From positions 5,498,501-5,562,500 of the forward strand of contig NZ_CP014263.1 in assembly GCF_001988955.1 (NCBI RefSeq): DNA of 64,000 nucleotides, given 5' to 3'. This document shows, piece by piece, positions 54,014 to 61,576 of this stretch. A program made the position numbers and the translations under genes. The stretch is from Spirosoma montaniterrae. GTDB taxonomy: Bacteria > Bacteroidota > Bacteroidia > Cytophagales > Spirosomataceae. How positions within the stretch are numbered: the stretch's first letter is position 1; the number at the start of each line of letters is the position of its first letter. The notes beneath the pieces were generated by a model. That model saw only the letters and a list, made by a program, of their open reading frames with translations, made no database searches and was not told the origin of the DNA.

Positions 54014-54335
54014 GCCGGGATGGTGGAATCGGTAGACACGCCGGACTTAAAAGTTGAGTGCCCGATTGGAAACAATCGGAGTAGAACCGCTTAAATTCGG
54101 GGAAACCTTATCGAGCAATTGATTGGCAATCCCGAGCCAAGCCTGCCAGCGACAGTTGGTGTGGAAGGTGTAGAGACTTAACAGGCGGCACCTACGCTCT
54201 GCAAAAACGGAGTATGGTGAAGAGAAAGTCCAGACCACAAATCGTTGCACAGGGCAACGAGCAGCGAAAGCTGTAGTTGGTACGAAAATCCTGTGGGCTT
54301 TACGGCCCGTGCGGGTTCGACTCCCGCTCCTGGTA
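54014..54335 (+). tRNA. tRNA-Leu (anticodon UAA) interrupted by a group I intron
   Basis: Exon 1 is 54014-54048 and ends after U34 of the anticodon (loop C-T-T). Exon 2 is 54285-54335 and starts A-A-A-A. Joined, they give an 86-nt class II tRNA with a 7-nt loop CTTAAAA, variable arm GGGC-TTTAC-GGCCC and T-loop TTCGACT. The acceptor GCCGGGA pairs with TCCTGGT (two G-U pairs). CCA is not encoded (CAA follows). One anticodon-stem pair is mismatched (C 54042 against U 54292). Confidence 0.93.
54049..54284 (+). ncRNA. group I self-splicing intron (IC3-like) in tRNA-Leu(UAA)
   Basis: 236 nt between U34 and A35, the same site as the cyanobacterial and plastid tRNA-Leu intron. The internal guide (GAGT, about 54056-54059) can pair with the exon end ACTT, forming the U-G splice-site wobble. 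P2 is a perfect hairpin, CCGATTG-GAAA-CAATCGG (54062-54079). Core strands are recognisable: AAATTCGGGGAAACC (54093-54107), GGCAATCCCGAGCCAAGCC (54125-54143), TAGAGACTTAACAGGCGGC (54171-54189) and AAAGTCCAGACC (54225-54236). The intron ends with G at 54284 (omega G). No homing endonuclease gene is present. Confidence 0.9.
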
Positions 54336-54405
54336 CAAAACCTCCTGAAAAGGAGAAGCAAATGGCAAACAAAAACCGCTGATAATCAGCGGTTTTTGTG
54401 TTTTC
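54323..54405 (+). repeat. left copy of an 83-bp direct repeat: tRNA-Leu 3' end plus terminator
   Basis: This copy covers the last 13 nt of tRNA-Leu exon 2, the trailing spacer and the terminator. A gap-free second copy of the same length, identical at roughly 69 of 83 positions, lies at 55639-55721. It has the arrangement expected of an attachment-site duplication at a tRNA 3' end. Confidence 0.75.
54370..54398 (+). terminator. terminator after tRNA-Leu
   Basis: CAAAAACCGCTGA (54370-54382) and TCAGCGGTTTTTG (54386-54398) form a perfect 13-bp stem with a 3-nt loop; the T run is in the stem flank. Confidence 0.85.
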
Positions 54406-54495
54406 GGACCAATACGCGGTACACTATCAACCAAAACTTGTAGGAAAAAATGAATTTTTTTCAAGAGTGGATAGAGAACAAGTAAATTTACTTCA

Positions 54496-54657
54496 TTGCT
54501 GAGACCAGCTCTCAAAGCCATAACAGATCGCAACCTCTTGCGCGAGAGCGAACGAATGAAAATCGAATGTGGAGAAAAGGACTTTACTGAGTTCGATGAC
54601 GTATCGTTTGCCCCGGTTAGCAGCGTATCGGATATAAATGGCAGAGTAATATTTTGA
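54496..54657 (+). other. small open frame, possible gene remnant
   Basis: From TTG at 54496 (or ATG at 54556) to TGA at 54655-54657: 53 (or 33) codons. The translation, with ALKAITDRNLLRESERMKIE and TEFDDVSFAPVSSVSDINGR, has protein-like composition and could be the tail of a gene lost during integration, or a small protein. No match is recognised. Confidence 0.25.
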
Positions 54658-54794
54658 TTATCAGATTATTGTCTTGATTTTGTGCGCTTATAAATAAGGA
54701 TTTAGGTTAATTTTTGCCAAGCATAGCACTCAATGAGAGCGGGATATGTTTTTTGAGCGTAAGTCTAAACTTTCATCAAAAGACAATATTATTA

Positions 54795-55568
54795 ATGGAA
54801 CCAAATCGCAGCAAGATTATTTGCGATACAAACATCTGGTATCGAATATTTGATGGCCGTATCTCAATCAACGAATTGACAGGCAAGTTTTTAGTGGGTA
54901 CATACATAAGTGGGTTTGAATTTGGCTGTACTCTAAACGCTCTGAATGACTTTAACCTGTTTCGCAACGCAGTTATAGCATTTAAAGGACAAGCTCAACA
55001 ATTCTATAAAGAGCATCCAATTGAGTACATAAAATTATTGTCTAACTATCCTTCAAACAGCGACAAATGGATTGAGTTAAATGAATCGCTCAACAAGGTA
55101 TTTGGTACAAAGGAACCGAACCCGGCATATTATGATGCTGCAAAACATGAATATGAGAAATACTACACTGAAGCAAGTGATCTCCTTGAACCATTTGTTA
55201 GGTTCGTTGACGATTATCGCAATAGTATCACTAATAAGGGGTTACACAAAAAAAATATGAATGCTTCAATCTCTCGTCTGCAACAGATTGAAGCAACAAA
55301 ATCAGTTATAACTAATTGGTTTCAGGGGGTGGAGATTAAATGGGAGCCTTTAGAATTATTCTTGAACGTTTTTAACGAATGGCTTAGGCAGTTAGACCTA
55401 CAGAACAATCTTAAAATGAATCTGAATGATTGGAACGACGTATTCAACTTAGTATATGTTGCACCGGGTGATTTGTATTGGACTCGCGACTATAAAAAGA
55501 CATGGGAGTTTATTAAACAGGCTGGGCTTTCACATTATTTATTTGAGCCAGAAAAGGTACGTGAATAA
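54795..55568 (+). CDS. PIN-like domain protein
   Basis: 257 residues from ATG 54795 (27 in-frame upstream codons are not preferred). PIN-like metal-dependent RNase motifs are present: the first Asp in KIICDTNIWYRIF, an acidic residue near GFEFGCTLN, and the C-terminal APGDLYWTRDYKKTW with the D...T-R-D signature. A helical insert of about 150 residues separates them, so it is longer than VapC toxins (about 130). No antitoxin gene is evident upstream. It is AT-rich and bracketed by a duplicated tRNA end, suggesting horizontal acquisition. Confidence 0.65.
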   Translation: MEPNRSKIICDTNIWYRIFDGRISINELTGKFLVGTYISGFEFGCTLNALNDFNLFRNAVIAFKGQAQQFYKEHPIEYIKLLSNYPSNSDKWIELNESLNKVFGTKEPNPAYYDAAKHEYEKYYTEASDLLEPFVRFVDDYRNSITNKGLHKKNMNASISRLQQIEATKSVITNWFQGVEIKWEPLELFLNVFNEWLRQLDLQNNLKMNLNDWNDVFNLVYVAPGDLYWTRDYKKTWEFIKQAGLSHYLFEPEKVRE

Positions 55569-55638
55569 TTTTTTTTCCTATTTGTTACTCACTATTTTCA
55601 AATACTTGTAAATCAATTAGTTATAAGATAATTTTATA

Positions 55639-55721
55639 CCCGCTCCTGATACAAAATCTTTAAAAAAGGGGAAGCAAACTACAAACAAAGATCGCTGATA
55701 ATCAGCGGTTTTTTTGTTTTT
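55639..55721 (+). repeat. right copy of the tRNA-Leu 3'-end direct repeat
   Basis: Same length as the copy at 54323-54405, with about 14 substitutions and no gaps. It includes CCCGCTCCTG and the CGCTGATAATCAGCG hairpin. It is not a functional tRNA: no upstream exon is present. The enclosed segment of about 1.2 kb carries the PIN gene and no integrase. Confidence 0.75.
55693..55715 (+). terminator. duplicated terminator in the right repeat
   Basis: CGCTGA (55693-55698) and TCAGCG (55702-55707) around TAA, followed by T's. It would also terminate transcripts from the PIN gene. Confidence 0.7.
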
Positions 55722-55912
55722 ACACATACACTAAATTAAATAAACTGGAAATAAATATGTAAGATATTCCAAAATGAATATTTGTGTATCCTAAACCGTC
55801 TCACCATTGATAGTGATCTGATAACAATTTTCGCTCAGTATTATTGGTTTGTCTAAAATCGCTATTTCTTGAACAAACAACGGGACGCGCACATGGGAGT
55901 AAGGCTGCACTT

Positions 55913-55936
55913 TTGTAGCAATAAAAACTGCTACAA
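55913..55936. promoter_or_regulatory. perfect inverted repeat in the leuC leader
   Basis: TTGTAGCA (55913-55920) and TGCTACAA (55929-55936) around ATAAAAAC, ending 2 bp before the leuC ATG. It could be an operator or a start-occluding hairpin controlling leuCD-cimA-leuB. Mechanism inferred. Confidence 0.5.
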
Positions 55937-55938
55937 CT

Positions 55939-57339
55939 ATGAGTACCCCCAAAACCCTGTTCGATAAAGTCTGGGACGCACACGTTATCCGGCACATCGA
56001 AGATGGCCCCGATGTGCTGTTCATCGACCGCCATTTCATTCACGAGGTAACAAGCCCGGTAGCATTTCTGGGACTCGAAGGCCGGGGCGCGTCGGTACTG
56101 TTTAATCAGCGCACGTTTGCCACCGCCGATCACAACACGCCTACCCTCAATCAACACCTGCCCGTAGCCGACCCACTGTCGGCCAATCAGTTGGCCGCTT
56201 TGGAGCGAAATGCCAACAAACACGGCATTTCGTACTGGGGCCTGGGCCACCATAAAAATGGGATCGTTCACGTAGTGGGGCCGGAGAACGGCATCACATT
56301 GCCCGGTATGACTATCGTTTGTGGCGATTCGCACACGTCTACGCACGGCGCGTTTGGAGCTATTGCGTTTGGTATTGGCACATCGGAGGTCGAGATGGTA
56401 CTGGCTACGCAGTGCATCATGCAGCCTAAACCAAAGAAAATGCGGATTTCGGTCAATGGCATACTGGGCAAAGGCGTATTGCCGAAAGACGTAGCCTTAT
56501 ACATTATTTCGCAGATTTCAGCCAGCGGAGCCACGGGCTACTTTGTTGAATATGCGGGTGAGGTATTCCGCAGCATGAGTATGGAAGGCCGCATGACGGT
56601 CTGCAATATGAGCATCGAGATGGGCGCGAGAGGTGGCATGATAGCTCCCGACCAAACGGCCCTTAACTACCTGAAAGGCCGCGATCTGGCTCCCAAAGGC
56701 GATGCCTGGGACAAACTGGTGCCCTACTGGGAATCGCTCAAAACCGACGACGAAGCCGAATTCGACGTTGACCTGTCCTTCGATGCGGCCAACATTGAAC
56801 CCCAAATCACCTACGGAACCAATCCTGGGCTTGGCACGGGTGTTACGCAGCAGATTCCGCTGGCCGAAGCCGTGAAAGACGGTGCCGCGAGCTACAAAAA
56901 ATCGCTGCAATACATGGGTTTCGCCGAAAACGAATCTATGATTGGTAAACCCATCGACTTTGTGTTTTTGGGCAGTTGCACCAACGGACGCATCGAAGAT
57001 TTTCGGGCGTTTGCATCCATTGTAAAAGGGCGCAAAAAAGCAGATAACGTAACGGCCTGGCTCGTGCCGGGGTCGCACATTGTTGAAGCGCAAATTAAGG
57101 AAGAAGGTATTCTCGACATTCTGACCGAAGCCGGTTTTGCACTCCGTCAACCAGGCTGTTCGGCCTGCCTTGCCATGAACGAAGACAAAATTCCGGCGGG
57201 TAAATACGCCGTTTCGACCTCTAACCGCAACTTCGAGGGCCGACAGGGGCCGGGTGCCCGTACACTGCTTGCCAGCCCGCTCGTAGCTGCGGCTGCGGCT
57301 GTGACAGGGGTGGTAACAGACCCACGAAAGTTTTTATAG
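55939..57339 (+). CDS. leuC: 3-isopropylmalate dehydratase large subunit
   Basis: 466 residues, normal length. With LeuD it isomerises 2- to 3-isopropylmalate (and citramalate in the isoleucine route). The [4Fe-4S] ligands are visible: Cys in [14 protein letters not shown] and the Cys pair in [27 protein letters not shown] and [20 protein letters not shown] are family hallmarks. First gene of the leuCD-cimA-leuB set; a leader inverted repeat precedes it and a palindrome fills the gap to leuD. Confidence 0.96.
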   Translation: MSTPKTLFDKVWDAHVIRHIEDGPDVLFIDRHFIHEVTSPVAFLGLEGRGASVLFNQRTFATADHNTPTLNQHLPVADPLSANQLAALERNANKHGISYWGLGHHKNGIVHVVGPENGITLPGMTIVCGDSHTSTHGAFGAIAFGIGTSEVEMVLATQCIMQPKPKKMRISVNGILGKGVLPKDVALYIISQISASGATGYFVEYAGEVFRSMSMEGRMTVCNMSIEMGARGGMIAPDQTALNYLKGRDLAPKGDAWDKLVPYWESLKTDDEAEFDVDLSFDAANIEPQITYGTNPGLGTGVTQQIPLAEAVKDGAASYKKSLQYMGFAENESMIGKPIDFVFLGSCTNGRIEDFRAFASIVKGRKKADNVTAWLVPGSHIVEAQIKEEGILDILTEAGFALRQPGCSACLAMNEDKIPAGKYAVSTSNRNFEGRQGPGARTLLASPLVAAAAAVTGVVTDPRKFL

Positions 57340-57418
57340 TGATGAATGCTGAGTGATGAGCATCCTTCCTGCGACGCTTATTTATCACTCATCGTTCATC
57401 ATTCATCGTTTATCACTC
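57338..57418. repeat. intercistronic inverted repeat (leuC-leuD)
   Basis: The left arm (about 57338-57363) is AGTGATGAATGCTGAGTGAT followed by GAGCAT. The right arm (about 57382-57418) is ATCACTCATCGTTCATCATT followed by CATCGTTTATCACTC. Imperfect pairing; words as in the rpsC-rplP repeat. It ends 6 bp before the leuD start. Confidence 0.65.
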
Positions 57419-57424
57419 AAAAAG

Positions 57425-58036
57425 ATGGCATACGACAAATTCACCATTCTGCGCTCGACCGCCGTTCCGATGCCTATCGAGAACGTCGATACCGACCAAA
57501 TTATACCCGCCCGATTCCTGAAAGCTACCGAACGCAAGGGTTTCGGTGACAACCTTTTCCGCGACTGGCGGTACAACGCCGACGATACCCCGAAAGCTGA
57601 TTTCGTGCTGAACAACCCGACCTACTCTGTCGAAGGGTCGCCCCGAAAAATTCTGGTGGGGGGCAAAAACTTCGGTAGCGGGTCGAGTCGCGAACACGCG
57701 GCCTGGGCTATTTACGACTACGGTTTCCGGTGCGTTGTATCGAGCTTCTTCGCCGACATTTTCAAGAATAACTGCCTGAATATCGGTATCCTGCCCGTTA
57801 CGGTCAGCCCTGAATTTGCTGAAGAAATTTTCGCGGCCATCAACGCCGACCCCAATACCGAACTGGAAGTAGACCTGCCTGCGCAGACGATTACGTTGCT
57901 GGCTACCGGCAAGAGCGAACACTTTGCTATCAACGGCTACAAAAAGCACAACCTCACCAATGGCTACGACGATATCGATTACCTGTTGTCGATGAAGCAC
58001 GAGATTGAGCAGTTCGCCGAAACCAGACCGTTCTAA
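57425..58036 (+). CDS. leuD: 3-isopropylmalate dehydratase small subunit
   Basis: 203 residues from ATG 57425; upstream in-frame codons translate the palindrome and are rejected. Partner of LeuC. Visible: [40 protein letters not shown] and [10 protein letters not shown]. Immediately followed by a 31-bp perfect inverted repeat. Confidence 0.95.
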   Translation: MAYDKFTILRSTAVPMPIENVDTDQIIPARFLKATERKGFGDNLFRDWRYNADDTPKADFVLNNPTYSVEGSPRKILVGGKNFGSGSSREHAAWAIYDYGFRCVVSSFFADIFKNNCLNIGILPVTVSPEFAEEIFAAINADPNTELEVDLPAQTITLLATGKSEHFAINGYKKHNLTNGYDDIDYLLSMKHEIEQFAETRPF

Positions 58037-58039
58037 ATG

Positions 58040-58115
58040 TTGAATGATTGAGTGGTTGACTGATTGAATGGTTTCTTAACGACTCATTCAATCAGTCAAC
58101 CACTCAATCATTCAA
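58040..58115. repeat. perfect 31-bp intercistronic inverted repeat (leuD-cimA)
   Basis: The left arm (58040-58070) begins TTGAATGATTGAGTGGTTGA. The right arm (58085-58115) is its exact reverse complement; the spacer is 14 nt. The arm is a chain of TTGAATGA / TTGAGTGG / TTGACTGA words. It starts 3 bp after the leuD stop and ends 12 bp before the next ATG. Confidence 0.92.
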
Positions 58116-58127
58116 TAATTTCTACCT

Positions 58128-59642
58128 ATGCGCTACATTGAAATTATGGATACTACCCTCCGCGATGGTGAACAAACCAGCGGAGTGTCGTTTACGGCAG
58201 CCGAGAAACTGGCCCTCGCGCAGGTGTTGCTCACGGAGGTAAAAGTCGACCGGGTGGAGGTGGCTTCGGCCCGAGTGTCGGCGGGCGAACTGGAGGCCGT
58301 ACAGCAAATTACGCGCTGGGCCGATAGTGTCGGAATGCTTGACCGGGTGGAAGTGCTGACATTCGTAGACGGTCGGGCCTCACTCGACTGGATGCGGGCA
58401 TCGGGCGCGCGGGTTATGAACCTGCTTACAAAAGGCTCGCTGAACCACCTCACGCACCAGCTTAAAAAAACTCCTCACGAGCATTTTGCCGATATTCGAC
58501 AGGTTATTGAAGATGCACAAGCTGCTGGTCTTCAGGTAAATGTGTATCTGGAAGACTGGAGCAATGGCATGCGTACCTCGCCCGATTACGTACTTCAGTT
58601 TATCGACTTTCTGCAAACGCAGCCTATCCGACGTGTGCTGCTACCCGACACGCTGGGTGTGCTGACCCCCGCCGAAACCTACCAGTTTATTGCCCTGTTG
58701 GTGGGCCGCTATCCGCAACTTCACTTCGATTTTCATGCCCACAACGATTACGACCTAAGCGTAGCCAACGTTCTGGAAGGCATCAGGGCCGGAGTGCATG
58801 GCATTCACCTGACCGTCAATGGCTTAGGCGAGCGAGCGGGTAACGCCCCATTAGCCAGTACGCTGGCCGTGTTGCGCGATTTTGTACCCGGCGTGCAGAT
58901 GGGCGTGGCCGAAAAGTCGCTCTATAAAGTCAGTAAGATTGTCGAAACGTTTTCGGGATTGCGGATTCCTGACAATAAGCCGGTTGTGGGTAATAATGTA
59001 TTCACCCAAACGGCGGGTATTCATGCTGACGGCGACAAAAAAAACAACCTGTATTTCAATGCGCTACTTCCCGAACGTTTTGGCCGCGAACGCAGCTACG
59101 CTTTAGGTAAAATGTCGGGAAAAGCCAACATCGAAAATAATCTGCGCGAGTTAGGTATACAGTTGTCGGACGATGAGCTGAAAAAGGTAACGCAGCGAGT
59201 TATTGAACTGGGCGATAAGAAAACCACGATCACCCGCGAAGACCTGCCTTATATCATTACCGACGTGTTGCAGCAAACGGCAACGGCTGCGCGGGTAGAG
59301 GTGCTGAACTACTCGCTGACCAAATCGAAGGGGCTGAAACCCTCAGCCACAATTCAGGTACGTATCGATGACGAGCAGTTTGAAGAAAACGCGCAGGGCG
59401 ATGGGCAATACGACGCGTTTATGAATGCGCTGAAGAAAATCTACAGCCGCAAGCAAATGGCCTTCCCCGAACTAACCGACTATGCCGTCCGCATTCCGAC
59501 CGGCGGGCATACCGATGCACTCTGCGAAACCATTATCACCTGGAAAGTGAACCACCGCGAATTTAAAACCCGTGGCCTCGACTCTGACCAAACCGTGTCG
59601 GCGATAAAGGCCACGCAAAAAATGTTAAACACACTCGAATGA
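58128..59642 (+). CDS. (R)-citramalate synthase-like enzyme of the LeuA family
   Basis: 504 residues: a TIM-barrel condensing domain ([33 protein letters not shown] with metal ligands; GLGERAGNAPL) plus a C-terminal regulatory domain (about 390-504, with VRIPTGGHTDALCETIITWK). The segments VDRVEVASARVSAGELEAVQ, NLLTKGSLNHL and NVYLEDWSNG match, from memory, the Leptospira citramalate synthase, including pocket Leu and Tyr residues that favour pyruvate. With leuCD and leuB it would make 2-oxobutyrate from pyruvate and acetyl-CoA for isoleucine, without threonine. Annotation as 2-isopropylmalate synthase is the alternative. Its stop overlaps the leuB start by 4 bp (ATGA). Confidence 0.75.
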   Translation: MRYIEIMDTTLRDGEQTSGVSFTAAEKLALAQVLLTEVKVDRVEVASARVSAGELEAVQQITRWADSVGMLDRVEVLTFVDGRASLDWMRASGARVMNLLTKGSLNHLTHQLKKTPHEHFADIRQVIEDAQAAGLQVNVYLEDWSNGMRTSPDYVLQFIDFLQTQPIRRVLLPDTLGVLTPAETYQFIALLVGRYPQLHFDFHAHNDYDLSVANVLEGIRAGVHGIHLTVNGLGERAGNAPLASTLAVLRDFVPGVQMGVAEKSLYKVSKIVETFSGLRIPDNKPVVGNNVFTQTAGIHADGDKKNNLYFNALLPERFGRERSYALGKMSGKANIENNLRELGIQLSDDELKKVTQRVIELGDKKTTITREDLPYIITDVLQQTATAARVEVLNYSLTKSKGLKPSATIQVRIDDEQFEENAQGDGQYDAFMNALKKIYSRKQMAFPELTDYAVRIPTGGHTDALCETIITWKVNHREFKTRGLDSDQTVSAIKATQKMLNTLE

Positions 59643-60708
59643 AAAAACACATACTCGTAGTACCCGGCGATGGTATCGGGACCGAAGTGACCGCCGTTGG
59701 CAAGCAGGTTTTAGAAAAAATTGCTCAAAAATTCGAGCATGAATTTACCTACGATGAAGCCCTCATCGGTCACGTTGCCATCGAAGCCACCGGCGTGGCC
59801 CTGCCCCCGAAACGCTCGACAAAATGAAGGCCGCCGATGCTGTGCTGTTCGGAGCCGTCGGCCATCCCAAATACGACAACGACCCCTCGGCTAAAGTCCG
59901 GCCTGAACAGGGACTGTTGCAGATGCGGAAAGAGTTGGGCCTGTACGCCAATCTACGCCCTATCAAGCTGTTTGACGAGCTGCTGGAATCGTCGAGTATC
60001 AAGGCTGAAATTCTGCGCGGAGCCGATATTCTGTTCTTCCGCGAACTGACCGGCGATGTGTATTTTGGCGAGAAAGTTCGTTCCGACGACCGCGCAACGG
60101 CTTCGGATCTGATGATTTACCACAAATATGAAGTAGAGCGAATTGTACGGAAAGCATTTGAAGCCGCCCGCACTCGTCGGAAAAAGCTTATGAGCGTCGA
60201 TAAGGCAAACGTACTGGAAAGCAGCCGATTATGGCGTGAAGTGGTGCAGGCACTAACGCCCGAATACCCCGACGTAGAGGTAGAACACCAGTTCATCGAC
60301 GCAGCGGCCATGCTGCTTATCAAAGATCCTAAACGCTTCGACGTAGTGGTAACGGGCAACCTTTTCGGCGATATTTTAACCGACGAAGCCAGTCAGATTG
60401 CTGGCTCGATGGGCATGCTGGCTTCGGCGTCGGTCGGCGATAGCACGGGCGTGTACGAACCCATTCACGGTTCGGCGCACGACATTACCGGCAAGGGCGT
60501 TGCCAATCCGCTGGCGTCGGTGCTGTCGGCGGCACTATTGCTCGATATTTCGTTTGGCCTGAAAGCCGAAAGTGAAGCCGTGATAAATGCTGTTGATGCG
60601 GTGTTGAAAGCAGGCTACCGCACCCGCGACATTGCTGATGGCAATACCCCCGCCGACAAACTGTTAAACACCGGGCAAATGGGCGCACAGGTGCTGGCAC
60701 ACTTATAA
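59639..60708 (+). CDS. leuB: 3-isopropylmalate dehydrogenase, frameshifted in this sequence
   Basis: Oxidative decarboxylation of 3-isopropylmalate (and erythro-3-methylmalate). The frame opens with HILVVPGDGIGTEVTAVGKQ and ATGVALP. It then goes out of frame at the CCCCC run (59804-59808) and stops at 59827. The next frame continues from there: MKAADAVLFGAVGHPKYDND, RGADILFFRELTGDVYFGE, VVTGNLFGDILTDEASQIAG, and HGSAHDITGKGVANP. Adding one base restores P-P-E-T-L-D-K-M-K and a 356-residue protein, the usual length. A missing base in the run is likelier than loss of the gene. The start overlaps the cimA-like stop (ATGA). Confidence 0.88.
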
Positions 60709-60709
60709 T

Positions 60710-60745
60710 GTATAGCCGCCCCGGAGGGGTGGCTATACAATTTTT
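60710..60745 (+). terminator. terminator of the leuCD-cimA-leuB operon
   Basis: A 13-pair stem, GTATAGCC-G-CCCC (60710-60722) with GGGG-T-GGCTATAC (60726-60738), has a 3-nt loop and is followed by AA and five T. Directly after the leuB stop. Confidence 0.9.
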
Positions 60746-60799
60746 GCCGTAATTTGGCACGTTAAAACAGAGCAACTGGAAACGTTAATAATCCAACGC

Positions 60800-61492
60800 A
60801 TGAACCAAGCCCGCCAAACGGCTGAGAAAGTCGAGTATAACGGCTCCGACAACTTAGCGATCATGAGTTTCGCTACTAACTACAATGGTAGTTTATATGA
60901 CTGGGTAGCCCGCGACGTGCGCCCCGGCATGGCCGTACTGGACTTTGGTGCTGGTAATGGCGAATACGCGAACCGCTTCCCGATTGGCAGCGTCGATGCC
61001 GCCGAAATCGACCCCGACCTGATTCCACAAATTAAACAGCCCGTTGTTACCGACATCGACGCGCTGGGGGTAAAATACGACCTGATTTATACGATAAATG
61101 TGCTGGAACATATTGAGCATCATGCCGAAATGACGCAAAAGCTGGCGTCGAAGCTTAAGCCGGGCGGTAGACTGAAAGTATTTGTGCCGGCACGGCAGGA
61201 AATTTTCAGCAACATGGATACCCACGTGGGTCACTACCGCCGGTACGATAAAGCAATGGTACGCGACATCCTGGAGAAAGCGGGGCTAAAAGTTACCAGA
61301 CTCGGCTACTACGATTTTGCTGGCTACTTTATTTCGCTCTTGTATAAATGGCTCGGCAAAGACGGACGAATCACGAAAGAGTCTATAGTTTTCTATGACC
61401 GGGTCGTGTTCCCAGTTAGCCGCGTATTCGACAAATTGACTGGTGGTCAGGTAATTGGTAAAAATGTTATTGCTGAAGCAATAAAGGTCTAA
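60800..61492 (+). CDS. class I SAM-dependent methyltransferase
   Basis: 230 residues. A Rossmann-type methyltransferase: motif I VLDFGAGNGEYANRFP, acidic loop VDAAEIDPDLI, motif IV-like YDLIYTINVLEHIEHHAEMT, and LASKLKPGGRLKVFVPARQE. It resembles Methyltransf_11/12 members acting on small molecules or lipids; the C-terminal third is hydrophobic (YYDFAGYFISLLYKWLG), suggesting membrane contact. It lies between the two leucine gene groups, but a terminator separates it from leuB, so a shared function is not implied. Confidence 0.82.
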   Translation: MNQARQTAEKVEYNGSDNLAIMSFATNYNGSLYDWVARDVRPGMAVLDFGAGNGEYANRFPIGSVDAAEIDPDLIPQIKQPVVTDIDALGVKYDLIYTINVLEHIEHHAEMTQKLASKLKPGGRLKVFVPARQEIFSNMDTHVGHYRRYDKAMVRDILEKAGLKVTRLGYYDFAGYFISLLYKWLGKDGRITKESIVFYDRVVFPVSRVFDKLTGGQVIGKNVIAEAIKV

Positions 61493-61509
61493 AAATTTTG
61501 GCGGAACGC

Positions 61510-61539
61510 TTGCGTCAGCTATAAAATCATTTACTTTTG
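61510..61539 (+). promoter_or_regulatory. promoter of the leuA attenuator/leader
   Basis: TTG at 61510-61512, 19 bp, TACTTTTG at 61532-61539: exact -33/-7 arrangement with the same 19-bp spacing as the tRNA promoter. Transcription would start near 61545 and read the leader peptide. Confidence 0.75.
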
Positions 61540-61576
61540 TAGCGTATTTACGCATTCAGCGAAATTTCGCAGAAAC

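Larger units (their letters stand above)
54336..54794. other. spacer between tRNA-Leu and the PIN gene
   Basis: Contains the tRNA terminator, a short open frame (54496-54657) and AT-rich DNA (54660-54790). No promoter match is convincing. Base composition becomes AT-richer past about 54410, unlike the flanking genes. Confidence 0.6.
55569..55938. other. intergenic region before leuC
   Basis: Holds the right copy of the tRNA-derived repeat with its terminator (55639-55721) and the leuC leader with a perfect inverted repeat (55913-55936). A 7/8 -7-like box (CACTTTTG, about 55908) lies in front. I see no gene; short open frames on the minus strand overlap the repeat and lack family features. 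Confidence 0.6.

Noticed and set aside
54178..54533. Minus-strand open frames over tRNA-Leu and its intron
   Set aside because: They overlap a tRNA, group I intron and terminator; shadows of the RNA gene.
54014..55721. Complete mobile element with integrase
   Set aside because: No integrase, transposase or relaxase in the interval; only the repeat pair and cargo-like genes remain.
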